64,000 bases of DNA from Batkoa obscura (GCA_030770535.1 JASVEC010000021.1:630001-694000); one strand, 5' to 3'; shown: positions 10,229 to 21,933, counted from the first letter of the stretch. Notes: generated by a model from the letters alone, not told the origin. Made by a program: numbers and translations.

Positions 10229-11203
10229 TATTAAATTAAATGAGTCTATGGTTTTAATTATAACTAATAAAATTTTTATCAAATTGTTATAAATTATTTA
10301 GTTTATTTTCGAAAAACATGTGATTAAGACAATGTTCATTACATTAAATTAATATCTAGCAAGGAGAGTCTTAGTTATGTAAAAAGATATGCACTTAGAG
10401 ATCAAAAAACTATGAATCCTAGTAACTACTATTATGGAAATGCTAAAGGCCCCTTGAGCTTAGGTTTTTTCTGATTTCAGTTGATTAGATTTAAAGCCAA
10501 TACAATGTTGTCCTTTAACCGAATAAGTTTTCTACTATAAAAAGTATATATATGTAGAGAAAAGGACTAGATAGGAAACTAGACTACCTTTCAATATTTT
10601 CAATAGATGGTCTACATATTTAGAGCATCAATCAATGGCAGTTAAGAGCTATAAAAGAGAGAGAAAATCAAATATAAAAATCAACTTATTTAAAACTATA
10701 AAATTATGAAAATTATGAACTCAACTTTGTAAATTTTTGTTATTTCATCATATAAGATTAATTACACTGATAAGGTTCTTATGTTGAGCAGTATTAATCA
10801 CTTTAGAAAAATATGATTTTTAATTAAAATACTTTATTGTAAATAATCAACTTTATAGAAAGTGCGAAAATAATTGTAAAAAATAAGTATCATTTTAACT
10901 AAATAGGGGATGTACGTTAAAAATTTTAAATACATAAAATCAATCATTTTCTTGGATCTCGAAAGGGCCAATCAACTTCAAATCCCACTTATGGAAATAA
11001 AACAAAAAGCAGGTATTAGAAAATAAAAACAAGAGATTGAAAAGCACAAAATATTAATAAGTCTAAGCTACTTCGAAGGCTGCTTTATATAAGCTGACTT
11101 AGACAAAAAATAAGGTGACAAAATAGAGGAGCTAAAGCTGTAATTAGCTGATAACTTTGTGTGCCAAAAGCAAAGGCCCCAAAAATAAGCTATAATGATA
11201 TCG

Positions 11204-11299
11204 ATATATTTGGATTTAAGAATTTTACTAATAATTTTCTGTTCAAATAGTGCTTAAAAGATGAAAAGAATGATGAAGCCAAAAAAAACATCCCCATAT
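11204..11299 (-). repeat. MITE copy B (left end decayed)
   Basis: Reverse orientation: ATTTAAGAATTTTACTAATAATTTT, AAATAGTGCTTAAAAGATG, TGATGAAGCC then ACATCCCCATA. The opposite terminus is degenerate. Confidence 0.8.
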
Positions 11300-11957
11300 A
11301 GATATAGATACCTTTGAATATAAAGCTGTAAGTTTTAGTTTGGTTAATGTAGACTAATGTTAGAAGTTTATTTTAAAACTTTAAAAAATACATTTTTTAC
11401 CTCACTCTAATGATCAAAGTGATATTGAAATAGTCTATCATCTGATTTCCCAGCTTTTTTTCATTATCTATAACTGTTTTAGTATATTTTTAGTACTAAG
11501 GTTTGTCTATTTTGGTAAAATTTTTACCTTAGACAAAGTATTATTTGTAAAGTTCTTTCCAAAGTCTTTAGTTCCCCTAATAACTGTCTGTTTTCTAGGA
11601 ACCCTCTATCATAAATAAAAGTATTACTACAAAGCAACGCATATAATGATGGTAGTAAAAGTTAACTGCTTCAAATTTTTCATTTTTTAAGCTTGATATC
11701 ACAAAACTCTTGGTAAATGAACCCTCTCCTATTAATCATTAGTAGTAACTAAAGACCAAAAATTGAAAGCTTATTAATAGATTCCCATCAATAGAATTGA
11801 CTTGAAAGTTATAATATATCAAAATAATACTAAATATCTGTAACTATAGAGCTAATCAATTTTTTTGAAATAGGTGGTTTTATTTTATGTTAAAGAGAGA
11901 TAAAGAGATTAATGATAAAATGTTTTAATATTTGAAAATTATAGTACTATAATTTGC

Positions 11958-14084
11958 TTAATATCCGTAGACTCCGTATTCTGGAGTTGGGTCAACAATC
12001 TTGATGGGTTCACTGGTAGGATTGTAACCATAATCGTAACCATATGAGGTAGTTACATCAGTGGTTGAGGTGGAACCAGTTTCATAGGTAGTAGATTCAG
12101 TGGATGAAGTTACATCAGTGGTTGAGGTGGAACCAGTTTCATAGGTAGTAGATTCAGTGGATGAAGTTACATCAGTGGTTGAGGTGGAACCAGTTTCATA
12201 GGTAGTAGATTCAGTGGATGAAGTTACATCAGTGGTTGAGGTGGAACCAGTTTCATAGGTAGTAGATTCAGTGGATGAAGTTACATCAGTGGTTGAGGTG
12301 GAACCAGTTTCATAGGTAGTAGATTCAGTGGATGAAGTTACATCAGTGGTAGAAGTAGATTCAGTTGATGAGGTTACATCAGTGGTTGAGGTGGAACCAG
12401 TGGTGCATGGAGTGGAGGAGGTTACTTCAGTAGTTGAGGTGGTTACATCAGTAGTTGAGGTGGAACCAGTTTCATAGGTAGTAGATTCAGTTGATGAAGT
12501 TACATCAGTGGTTGAGGTGGAACCAGTTTCATAGGTAGTAGATTCAGTGGTAGAAGTAGATTCAGTTGATGAGGTTACATCAGTGGTTGAGGTGGAACCA
12601 GTGGTGCATGGAGTGGAGGTGGTTACTTCAGTAGTTGAGGTGGTTACATCAGTAGTTGAGGTGGAACCAGTTTCATAGGTAGTAGATTCAGTTGATGAAG
12701 TTACATCAGTGGTTGAGGTGGAACCAGTTTCATAGGTAGTAGATTCAGTGGTAGAAGTAGATTCAGTTGATGAGGTTACATCAGTGGTTGAGGTGGAACC
12801 AGTGGTGCATGGAGTGGAGGAGGTTACTTCAGTAGTTGAGGTGGTTACGTCAGTAGTTGAGGTAACTGGGGTAGTGGTTTCATAAGTATGAGTTGATTCA
12901 GTACCAGTAGTTGAGGTAGTTACATCAGTAGTTGAGGTGGAACCAGTAGTGCATGGAGTGGAGGAGGTTACTTCAGTAGTTGAGGTGGTTACATCAGTAG
13001 TTGAGGTAACTGGGGTAGTGGTTTCATAAGTATGAGTTGATTCAGTACCAGTAGTTGAGGTGGTTACATCAGTAGTTGAGGTAACTGGGGTAGTGGTTTC
13101 ATAAGTATGAGTTGATTCAGTACCAGTAGTTGAGGTGGTTACATCAGTAGTTGAGGTAACTGGGGTAGTGGTTTCATAAGTATGAGTTGATTCAGTACCA
13201 GTAGTTGAGGTAGTTACATCAGTAGTTGAGGTAACTGGGGTAGTGGTTTCATAAGTATGAGTTGATTCAGTACCAGTAGTTGAGGTAGTTACATCAGTAG
13301 TTGAGGTAACTGGGGTAGTGGTTTCATAAGTATGAGTTGATTCAGTACCAGTAGTTGAGGTGGTTACATCAGTAGTTGAGGTAACTGGGGTAGTGGTTTC
13401 ATAAGTATGAGTTGAGGCAGTTGAGGTAGCTGGGGTGGTTTCGTAAGTAGGAGTTGAGTGGCACTTTTTGATAGTGCGAGTAATGACATGGCATTTTCCT
13501 GGGGTGGTTTGAGTAGTTTCAGCTGGGACAGTGTAAGTAGCAGTTGAAGAAGTTTCAGCTGGGACAGTGTAAGTAGCAGTTGAAGAAGTTTCAGCTGGGA
13601 CAGTGTAAGTAGCAGTTGAAGAAGTTTCAGCTGGGACAGTGTAAGTAGCAGTTGAAGAAGTTTCAGCTGGGACAGTGTAGGTAGCAGTTGAAGAAGTTTC
13701 AGCTGGGACAGTGTAAGTAGCAGTAGTGCTAGTTTCTTCTTCGCAGTCTTCATCAGTAGTAGTAGTTTGACTAGTAGTTGATGAAGTTACACTTGATGAA
13801 GACCCAGTTTCATAAGTTGGGGTGGAAACAGTTGAAGTAGAAACTGAGGAAGATACACTTGATGAAGTTGAGGTGGTGACTTCGTAACTTGGGGTTGAAA
13901 CAGTTGAAGTGGTTGATTCGGTTGATGAAGTGCTAGTTTCATAAACTGGAGTTGAAACAGTTGATGAAGAAGTAACTTCATAAGAAGGAACTTCGACGTT
14001 GTATGAAGGAACTTCATAACTAGCACTAGCGGACAATTGTCCAGTGATTAAAGCAACGCAAACGGCAATGAGAGAGGATTTCAT
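11958..14084 (-). CDS. Secreted mucin-like Ser/Thr-rich repeat protein
   Basis: 708 aa, one exon. The N-terminus is a signal peptide (about 1-21, ending SASA). The rest is mostly Ser, Thr, Val, Tyr and Pro, expected to be heavily O-mannosylated. Repeat blocks in order: six copies of a 12-residue unit ending TYTVPAE (36-bp repeats, about 13514-13733); a spacer with CHVITRTIKKC; six to seven copies of a 25-residue STHTYETTTPVTSTTDVTT-type unit (75-bp); then ETGSTSTTDVTSSTE units (57-bp), the last five almost or fully identical in DNA. The tail is Tyr/Gly-rich and has no hydrophobic GPI-attachment segment, so release or non-GPI wall association is likelier. TATA-like sequence lies at 14107-14119. 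A surface coat or adhesin-like role is inference. Large antisense/other-frame open stretches here are products of the repeats. Confidence 0.85.
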   Translation of the reverse strand: MKSSLIAVCVALITGQLSASASYEVPSYNVEVPSYEVTSSSTVSTPVYETSTSSTESTTSTVSTPSYEVTTSTSSSVSSSVSTSTVSTPTYETGSSSSVTSSTTSQTTTTDEDCEEETSTTATYTVPAETSSTATYTVPAETSSTATYTVPAETSSTATYTVPAETSSTATYTVPAETSSTATYTVPAETTQTTPGKCHVITRTIKKCHSTPTYETTPATSTASTHTYETTTPVTSTTDVTTSTTGTESTHTYETTTPVTSTTDVTTSTTGTESTHTYETTTPVTSTTDVTTSTTGTESTHTYETTTPVTSTTDVTTSTTGTESTHTYETTTPVTSTTDVTTSTTGTESTHTYETTTPVTSTTDVTTSTTEVTSSTPCTTGSTSTTDVTTSTTGTESTHTYETTTPVTSTTDVTTSTTEVTSSTPCTTGSTSTTDVTSSTESTSTTESTTYETGSTSTTDVTSSTESTTYETGSTSTTDVTTSTTEVTTSTPCTTGSTSTTDVTSSTESTSTTESTTYETGSTSTTDVTSSTESTTYETGSTSTTDVTTSTTEVTSSTPCTTGSTSTTDVTSSTESTSTTDVTSSTESTTYETGSTSTTDVTSSTESTTYETGSTSTTDVTSSTESTTYETGSTSTTDVTSSTESTTYETGSTSTTDVTSSTESTTYETGSTSTTDVTTSYGYDYGYNPTSEPIKIVDPTPEYGVYGY
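12062..12346 (-). repeat. 57-bp tandem repeats inside the mucin-like gene
   Basis: About five head-to-tail copies of a 57-bp unit (19 codons) containing GAACCAGTTTCATAGGTAGT on the + strand, with essentially no differences. Diverged copies of the same unit continue to about 12830. Confidence 0.9.
12856..13430 (-). repeat. 75-bp tandem repeats inside the mucin-like gene
   Basis: Units carrying GTAACTGGGGTAGTGGTTTC on the + strand recur every 75 bp (25 codons), mostly identical apart from third-position changes; one interruption lies near 12920-12990. Confidence 0.85.
13514..13733 (-). repeat. 36-bp tandem repeats inside the mucin-like gene
   Basis: Six copies of a 36-bp unit with CAGCTGGGACAGTGTAAGTA on the + strand, encoding the 12-residue TYTVPAE-type repeats. 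Confidence 0.9.
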
Positions 14085-17000
14085 TTTAAATTATGTATAT
14101 AGTAAATTATTTATATAAAATTGAACTTTTTATAAACCACCAAATTAAATATTTATATTTAAAGAGTAAAAAAATAAATTGAAATTACTATTCTTTATAT
14201 ACTTTTAAATTGATGTAAATTAATTTCAAGTATTATCTGGTAATAGTTTTTAGTAGCAACTTTGTTATAGTGGTTAATGTTCCAAATTAATCCAAAAATT
14301 CATTTTAATAGGTTAAGCGCACTTTATAGTACAACCAAAACCGAGGTAATGGAATATTTCTTACATATTTAGGCTGCAATTCAATCCCTCTTTTAAGAAC
14401 ATTTTATTAAGAGTTTAATTTTAGAAATTACACATTAACACAGAAGAATTTCTTCCTAATGATCTCACTATTGGCTGTAGCCTTGAGCTTATTGGTTCCC
14501 TTGTATATAATTAATTTCGGATTCAGATTCAAACTAATCATTTAAGTTTCTTCACTTAATGCATTAAATCCAATTGGAGTAAAAAATATGGAGAATTAGA
14601 ACTTCCTTTTACCATTACAGATAAATGTTTTTATCCTTAATTAATTAATGTCTAATTTACAATTTATTAAAACGAATTAATAAAGCTATATGGAGCTATT
14701 GAAACTACTACTAGTTCCACATTAAAGCGTCTAATAGACATAATAAGCTAAAATATACAGTTAGCCATATTTAAATATGAAAAAGACAAAATGAAAAATG
14801 ACTTGACTTCTGTATTTAATTAAAGTTTTATTTTTAATTATTTTTTATTATTTTTTGTTGATTTACAAGAATTAATAAAAAATGATGAATAAAAAAGATA
14901 AAAATAAATGTGGCTTAGAAATTCAAAGTCGGACTTTCCAAAAATAGATTCCGTATTAATAGATCTTTTATTTTATTCCTCCTACAACCCCAGGTTTATT
15001 TGAACCACGATAGTATAACCTTTTATTAAACTTGATTTTATGCAGACTTTACCATAGACTAATAGCTATATACAAACTATATGATAAAAAAATGATGTTC
15101 AATAGAAATTTCAATAATATCTCTACTGCTGGCCTATTTTAAGTATACTGTGCGTATAGTAAATTGAAATTCAAAGAAACTAGAGGTTGGGATATTTATT
15201 CATTATTAAATTCACAAGTCTCATTTTTTAGCTATATATTTCAATGTCAATAAATAGTGTATTTAGTTAATAATGCAAATGTATCAAAGTCCATCATACT
15301 TTATACGCTTTCGCCGCTTTATCACTTTATTTTTCTATTAACTCTATTATGTATTTTGTCCAATAGAGCTATAAGCATCTTATATTAATAATAATAATAT
15401 AGTAAACTTCACTATAACATATCTCCCATTAATACTTAGTTAGGAATCTAAACTTGTAATATTTGGTCACTTAGTTGAAACTAAAAAGTCGCTATTTTTG
15501 GTACCCAGAAATTAATGATTAAAAAGCTTTATTAAATCATGAGATTTATTCTTTTGCTATCAAGTTACTAAGTTCAAAATTTTAAATTTACAGAATTATT
15601 TTACCATTTATTATACCATAGCCCACCACTGTTATTGAGTTTTATAGCTTACTCATTATAAAAATAAACTTATTATATAATAATTATATAATGGTTATTT
15701 TATTAATATTATTCTTTAAAGATAGTTTCATCTTATTTTAAAACTTTTGATTTTCACCAACGCCAATAACTACCAAACCCAACCTCAACTTAAAGGAACC
15801 AAATGATAGAAAACTCGAATGTTATGAACTTAAAGAATATATTGCTAAGATTCTATTCTCATTTCCACCTAAGAACTTTCTATTGTTTATTATTATTATA
15901 ATCTGAGCTCAGCGTTATTGAAAGTATATATAACCTAAATTTACCAATTTACTATCATATTTCGTTATTCGTTTTTATGTTGTGTTAAATCATTTAGTTT
16001 TATTGGATCTATTATGAATGTCGGTTCTCAATCAATTTATTAGCCATATATGCGTGGTAGTAGTTTAACTTATTTAAAGAATAAAATTATGTAGAACTTT
16101 GTCTAACTTTTCGTATTAAATTTGTTCCATTCAATCATAGGTAAATAGGCTCTGTATAGGCTATTTCTCTTAAGGTGTACTTGGTTATAATCAACCACGA
16201 ACTATTTTAACATTAACAATTCAAATAACACATTATCATTAAATGATTGTTAAAATGAACAAATATTTTAAAAAATGGACCCTTATATTTAAAACTTAAG
16301 TGAAAAATTGAAAAGAGCTAGAAGTATTTACTAAGAGCTTTTCAGAGATTCATTATTGACATTAAGACATTTGAAGATATAGCATGATTCTCCCTCTAAG
16401 AATAATAATAAATTTTACATGATCTTTTCATGACGTTGAGTATAGTCAATTGTTATTTTTTGAAGACTTTTATAAATCATCAATGATGACATAGATAACC
16501 CAAATTTACTCTTTCTTATAAAATATAGAGAATTCCTATCATTTATAAATAGACTTTGAATGGAGCAGCTAGCTCCTCTATTATTCTACACAACTTAGTA
16601 AAAAATATCAATTAAAAAGGGATAATAGTGATAAGCCGATTTCATATGAAGTTCATAACAGCAACAGTCAATTATAATAATATATATAATCTTCTACCAA
16701 AACTATTTATAGCTCATAAGCAACCTAAATAAGTTTTATTCGGATCAAGTTGTGAATTTAGTAGAATTAAAATCATACTTACAACCATAAAAATTGTACA
16801 GTAACTTCCAAAGTTTTTTGCGAACCTTATTAATCTAACATTGAGGTAATTAGTTTTTGAAGTGATCATACTCTTTACTATTATACAGCATAATTTTTCT
16901 TTACAATTAAGTTCTTGAAAGTTATGAGACACTTAAATTTATAAAAAATAAGTGAAATGATGACTTATCATTGCTTTATAAAAAGGTACAATAATAGTTA

Positions 17001-17356
17001 ATAATTAATTATCTATTAGGTTAACACATTGGTCTTGGCATCTTTGTCTCAAGATCCAAAAATAAAATGCTATATTAAATACGAAATAATAAATTAGTTA
17101 TAAGTTGAAATAACAATATAAAATCAATGTTCAATTAATATTAATGATTATTACTAATTATTCATAAGCTCTACTAATTATTAGCTAGTAAGGGTATTCA
17201 GTATTTTAGTATATAATAATTAATTATCATAACTTATCTGCTTAATTAAGTATGTCTATTAGAAAACCAGAACTCTTTTATTATATTAAAATACAAAAAT
17301 TAGAACTTAAAATATACCAATTTTCATCATTTTAAGGATCATTAATGTAATGAAAC
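14085..17356. other. 3.3-kb gene-poor AT-rich region
   Basis: Nothing recognised on either strand beyond the promoter of the mucin-like gene. The 72-codon reverse frame at 16714-16932 lacks any family signature and is not called. No MITE copy was seen here. Confidence 0.45.
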
Positions 17357-18676
17357 ATGGAATCGATTTTGAGTAAAAAAGATACTAATTTCTTTTTTAA
17401 CAAAATGGAAACCTTAACTCTAGAAGATTATATAAAGGCAGGTCTATTCGAATTTAAAAATATTAGATTCGCAACCACATTAACCTGTGTTGAGAAACAA
17501 AATATATGTGAGAAGCTGGATGATATAGAGGTGAGCTTTGGATTCACAAGGGAAAGGGTAACATTGGTATATGAAGACAAAATACTATTAGGTGGATTTA
17601 CAAGTTATGAATACCAGGTTTTATTACAAGGAGATGAGGAAGGATTTATTACAATTATTGATAAGGTGGATACTACTGGTTACGGCAAGACACCAAAGGT
17701 AATGAAAAGGGTGCTCAAGAGCTATTTGGATTATAGAAAATATCATTATAGAGAAAGTAGACATTTGATCTATTTATTTGCCAAACCTCAACCCCAGTAC
17801 CTTTTTAAAAATTCCAAAAGGAATATTAATAAAAAGATGTTGAATGATAAACAGTTGATTAACTATTGGGTAGATATTTTGGACAGCCCATTATTTGAAG
17901 TGAACTTAAACTATAAAAAATATATTTATGTACCAGGGAATGAACTAGGTCAAATCAAGTCATTAGTTAAAAACTCATTGGATGGATGGAATTATTCTAC
18001 TATTTACAACGAAAATGACATAGTAAAACAAGTCATTTTAAATCTAAATGATGATTGTTTAACTAGATTGAGTAAAAGTGAATATAATCAAGATTTATCA
18101 ATTAAAGAGTTTTTACTCATCTTGCCTTTTACTGAAGAGTGTAATACTGGCCAATTAGTAGCCACTTTTTTTTTGTCAAATTTTAATATGAATTGTAAGA
18201 AAGGTTTATTAGAGAGAGATGTTTTAGACAAACTTTTAATGGAAGCTGCAAAAAAAGAAAACCAAAGTGGTGAAGAGGATAATGAATCAACGAAATCGGA
18301 TAACGAACTTGATCATAAAGAAGAGGGTAAAAATGCATATAGTAAAAATGATGATGCATCAGCTAATGGAAGCGAAGATAGTGAAGATTCTGAAAGCCTG
18401 GAACCCGAAGACTTGATAAATGAAATAGAGTCAAGACCTGAGGAAGAAAAAAGCTTTTATAGAATCTTTAATATAATAACTAACACTTCAGATTTCAGTA
18501 CCTATGAAAAGGCTTTAAAAGCAAGTCAAGAAGTTGAAACTATTTTACTAGATAATAAAATCCCAATCCATGAACCTAAATCCGTCGAGGGCTTAAAATT
18601 TGGTAAACAGAAACAAGTAAAGCGTAGTGGTGAAATAAATGTAATTAATACGTCTTTGATAAAAAGAAAGAAATAG
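17357..18676 (+). CDS. RTT109: Histone acetyltransferase Rtt109 (H3K56/H3K9)
   Basis: 439 aa, single exon. It follows yeast Rtt109 along its length: 'IDKVDTTGYG' (101-110, counterpart of KADTNGYC with the active-site region aspartate), 'LIYLFAKPQPQYLFKNS' (137-153, counterpart of LFTRPASQYLFPDS), 'LNDKQLINYWVDIL' and a basic C-terminal tail 'SLIKRKK'. It contains the fungal insertion, here strongly acidic (about residues 300-360). Rtt109 is fungus-specific; with Asf1 and Vps75 it acetylates newly made histone H3 during replication-coupled nucleosome assembly and DNA damage tolerance. The start is ambiguous: M17 (17405) aligns better with the yeast N-terminus than M1. It converges with the Zn2Cys6 gene, with only 58 bp between stops, so transcripts probably overlap. 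Confidence 0.92.
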   Translation: MESILSKKDTNFFFNKMETLTLEDYIKAGLFEFKNIRFATTLTCVEKQNICEKLDDIEVSFGFTRERVTLVYEDKILLGGFTSYEYQVLLQGDEEGFITIIDKVDTTGYGKTPKVMKRVLKSYLDYRKYHYRESRHLIYLFAKPQPQYLFKNSKRNINKKMLNDKQLINYWVDILDSPLFEVNLNYKKYIYVPGNELGQIKSLVKNSLDGWNYSTIYNENDIVKQVILNLNDDCLTRLSKSEYNQDLSIKEFLLILPFTEECNTGQLVATFFLSNFNMNCKKGLLERDVLDKLLMEAAKKENQSGEEDNESTKSDNELDHKEEGKNAYSKNDDASANGSEDSEDSESLEPEDLINEIESRPEEEKSFYRIFNIITNTSDFSTYEKALKASQEVETILLDNKIPIHEPKSVEGLKFGKQKQVKRSGEINVINTSLIKRKK

Positions 18677-18734
18677 ATGATAAAATAAAATATTTCTATT
18701 ATACATGTTTGTGTTTATTATTATTATTATAAAT

Positions 18735-20223
18735 TTATTCAACTGCTTTAGTCAACCTATCAATTAAAGATAAATGCATATTAACTACTCCAACAAATTG
18801 AGGAAGTTGATTATATTCACTGTAATAATCTAATATAGTTTGCTTAAATTCTGATTTAAACTGTATTTTATTGAGATTTAAACTTTTCATCAAACTTGAA
18901 ATAGTACTTGTGAGTATAAAAAACTGATCTGCTAATAACGGAACTCCTTTATATTTTAATTGTAAGTATATTAGCTGAAGATGGGAAGCCTGGTAGTACT
19001 TTAATAGATTAAAATTCGATTTTAAATTGGGATACAAATCGATTGTTTTAATTATCAAGAACAAAAGGTTGGCATTACCCATGTTTGTTAAATAAGGGTA
19101 ATAATCTTCTTTCGACTTTAAAGTTTGGAGAATTACATTCATTTTTTGAACTAATTTTAAAACGGATATCTTTAATTGACTATTTTTTGAAGCATCGAAA
19201 ATTTGGGATACTAGTATATTTTGTTGTAGCATACCTTGATATCGAATATTTAATTCTTCATCTTTAATATTTTTTAAAATATGCCCATGATATAAACTTT
19301 CGGGCACAATCGTTCTACTTAGTAACATTCCAATCCTCTTGTAGTTAATAAGAGTTAGCCAAGTTAACTTACTTTCTAGATCCTTCTTGTAAGGTAAACC
19401 CAGACTATAACATAGACCCAGTAAACTATATGCACTGTATCTTATCAATTTAAAAAAAATGGGAGTGGAATATAAAAAATAAGATATGATAAATAAAGCT
19501 TGAATCAAGCTTAAACTGGGCTTAAACAACCTTCTACTAACTAAGGTATAGATCTCTTGGTGCAACAAGTCTAAAAAATTAACCTTAATTTTCAAAAAAC
19601 GTATCCCACTAGCGAGTACCACCAATTTTATCATTCTATCTTCTTTTTTCAAAAATGTTTTCTTACAAAATAATGGAAAATAGGTATTAAAATAGGTAAA
19701 GTATGCGTCACAGCAAGACTGATATAATTCTTCACTTCCATAGATAGCTAGCGGGCTATTTGCTGTTACTGCTGGGTAGTTATTCTTTCTGTTCCCGAAA
19801 ATATCTGGTCGAAACTTATTCAACGCTCCCAGCATGTTGATGATTGTTAGTCTTTCTTGAGGCAACTTGGTATCCTTTGATATATTGCTTAATCCCATAA
19901 AATAAACTATTAAAGGCGATTTTAGTAAATATCTTTCTAGTTTTATCTCAAACGATGAGTCAGACGGCAATTGTAGGCTAACAAATCATTATATACATTA
20001 ACATCTATCATATTTATTAAAACTACCTTCGGATCGTAGGCAATCCCGTATCCAGTTTTAATTTAATTTCTAAATTAAATCTTCTCTTTCTTTGTTTTAT
20101 CATTGAATAAGCACACTTGACATTACTCATTAAACAACGAATGCACCCATCAATATGTCGACTACATTTTTTCTTCCATTTGGAGCATCGATCGCACGTT
20201 TGGCTACTGAATTCCCCTTCCAT
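18735..20223 (-). CDS. Zn2Cys6 zinc-cluster transcription factor, 2 exons
   Basis: Exons 20027-20223 and 18735-19977; the 49-nt intron (19978-20026) joins CGA-AG/C in frame to give 479 aa. Exon 1 encodes a canonical binuclear zinc cluster, CDRC-x6-C-x6-C-x2-C-x6-C (residues about 10-38), followed by a basic linker (KQRKRRF). The second exon has the fungal-TF regulatory-domain look: 'YQSCCDAYFTYFNTYFPLFCKKTF' resembles the 'YF..H...PILH..TF' start of the middle homology region, and the rest is helical. A nuclear DNA-binding regulator; targets unknown. Without the intron the two halves look like separate frames. It diverges from the F-box gene (381 bp between starts). Confidence 0.88.
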
Positions 20224-20604
20224 ATATCAATTTAAAGGGAAAATTAATTAGGCTCTTTTTTTATTATTATTTTTAATAAACTAAAAAGATACTTGGAATT
20301 ATTCCATTTACTATATTTGGGGATTGTTCTTATTCATTGTTCTATTGTATTAAATAAGAAAGTATAAAGGCTTTAGAATTAAATTTTTATACGAATCTAA
20401 ACTTCGTTGTACATTATACCCATTTTTTACATATGGGTTGTATTGATGTACTATTATAGTTAGTATACATATACTTAATGATACATTAAAAATTTCTAAT
20501 TAAACTTAAAATAAAGCCAAATTTTATAAACCAATCAAACATTTTAATTTCTAAAATTCTTCTTGGTTTGTGATTCACTAGTTTAATCAGATAGAAAAAA
20601 AATA
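20224..20604. promoter_or_regulatory. Shared promoter region, Zn2Cys6 factor and F-box gene
   Basis: 381 bp between divergent ATGs. AT-rich; no specific operator recognised. Confidence 0.4.
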
Positions 20605-21933
20605 ATGACTCAAGCCTTAAACAAGAAATTTAAAAAAATGCTAGATAAGCTCCCATATTTAATCCTAAAAGATATTATTGAGCTAGCTTCTAACGATGAG
20701 CTACTAAACCTAAGATTTTTAAATAAAACATGTTATGAGGTGGTGAATCAAGTATTATATGAACGTCTAACTTTATCTAAATTTTTTAGTCAAGGCTGTA
20801 GAAATTATCAACTTAATTTCTATTCAAGGTATGGCACCAAAGTACAGCACTTAGAGTTTACTCATTTTTTTTATAGCCTACCCTTAGCTTTAAAACAATG
20901 TTCCAATATTGTTAGTCTTGATATTAAAGAGTATGATACTTTTCAGTATAGAGACTTAAGTCTGGTTTCAAGTGATGAAGCACCATTTCTTAGGAACTTA
21001 TCCATTGGGTTTGATGGAGATTTACCATTTGAGCTTCCGCCATTTCCTATGTTGGCTAACTTAACTCAGTTCCAGCTGCAGTTAAAAAGGTGTTCTCAAA
21101 CCCATATTAATTATTTTTTGGAAAATTTAAGTACGGATAAATTAATCAAAATTTCAATCAGCTGTGAGCAATATTTAGAATTAGAAGACTTTACACGATT
21201 TGAAGTATTTGACAACTTAAAAACAATTCAATTAAACGCTTGGGAGTTGAAATTTCAGCATTTTAATCCAACTTTTATTGGTTTCAAAAGTCTAACAACA
21301 TTTGAACTATCAGCTACTATCGCTACTGATTTATCACAGTTATCTTTATTTTATGATTATCTTACAAAATTACCAAATTTAAAAACTTTATTATTTAACT
21401 ACTGCAACCATAACCAATGCTCTAACCTTCAACTTAAATCACCACCAAATACTCAACTTGAGACTATTATGCTTAGTGGGTGTACAAAACTTAATTTTGA
21501 AGGCTATGATGGGTTTAAATATATCAAACAGTTAAATTTAAACTGTTTTAAAGGTTTCTCGAGTTTACTAACTAAGCTATCTTATTTTACAAGTTTAAAA
21601 GTGATAAAATTATACTGGTATTTTGAAGACAAAGACATAGCTTTTGAGAATGCAATGACTACACCAAACGAATTAAAAGTACAAAGAATTGACTTTTACC
21701 ATTCTCATATGACCGTGGATCATCTATTTGCTTTTCTATCACTATTCCCAGAATTAAAATATTTGTACTTTTATCGTGGCAAGCTTAGCTCAGGCATCTT
21801 TGATGCTTCCTTTCGATTTTTAAATGACTTACCTCTATTCCAGTTTAAAATCCACAAGGGTTCATATCCAGATTCTAACCCCTTATTCCATGAAATTAGA
21901 AATCACTCTAACATCCTTTTCTTTCATATTTAG
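20605..21933 (+). CDS. F-box / leucine-rich-repeat-like protein
   Basis: 442 aa, single exon. The N-terminus 'MLDKLPYLILKDIIELASNDELLNLRFLNKTCYEVVNQVLYERLTL' (12-57 region) has the F-box pattern: LP..IL..I, then L..LR.LNK.CY.. and a Y-x-x-L close. The rest is irregular leucine-rich repeats ('LTTFELSAT', 'LPNLKTLLFNYCN', 'FPELKYLYFYRG'). Such proteins usually bind Skp1 via the F-box and a substrate via the LRR arc in SCF ubiquitin ligases. They often form large, fast-changing families in early-diverging fungi. The substrate cannot be inferred. The N-terminal F-box is weakly conserved, so a plain LRR protein is possible. Confidence 0.75.
   Translation: MTQALNKKFKKMLDKLPYLILKDIIELASNDELLNLRFLNKTCYEVVNQVLYERLTLSKFFSQGCRNYQLNFYSRYGTKVQHLEFTHFFYSLPLALKQCSNIVSLDIKEYDTFQYRDLSLVSSDEAPFLRNLSIGFDGDLPFELPPFPMLANLTQFQLQLKRCSQTHINYFLENLSTDKLIKISISCEQYLELEDFTRFEVFDNLKTIQLNAWELKFQHFNPTFIGFKSLTTFELSATIATDLSQLSLFYDYLTKLPNLKTLLFNYCNHNQCSNLQLKSPPNTQLETIMLSGCTKLNFEGYDGFKYIKQLNLNCFKGFSSLLTKLSYFTSLKVIKLYWYFEDKDIAFENAMTTPNELKVQRIDFYHSHMTVDHLFAFLSLFPELKYLYFYRGKLSSGIFDASFRFLNDLPLFQFKIHKGSYPDSNPLFHEIRNHSNILFFHI

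Larger units (their letters stand above)
9330..11957. other. Long intergenic region with MITE remnants
   Basis: It holds one degenerate MITE (11204-11299) and an isolated MITE-like end at 10213-10228. A slightly GC-richer patch with an 84-codon open frame (9939-10193, + strand) has no recognisable domain and no intron signals, and is not called a gene. Otherwise nothing is recognised. Confidence 0.45.

Noticed and set aside
13364-14026. Two long Leu/Pro/Gln-rich frames overlapping the mucin-like gene
   Set aside because: Shifted-frame by-products of the in-frame tandem repeats.
11958-14084. CRISPR-like array (regular 36/57/75-bp periodicity)
   Set aside because: Repeats are contiguous, in frame and translated; there are no unique spacers and the context is eukaryotic.
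16714-16932. 72-codon reverse open frame
   Set aside because: No recognisable motif; length expected by chance in several kilobases of AT-rich DNA; no flanking exons.
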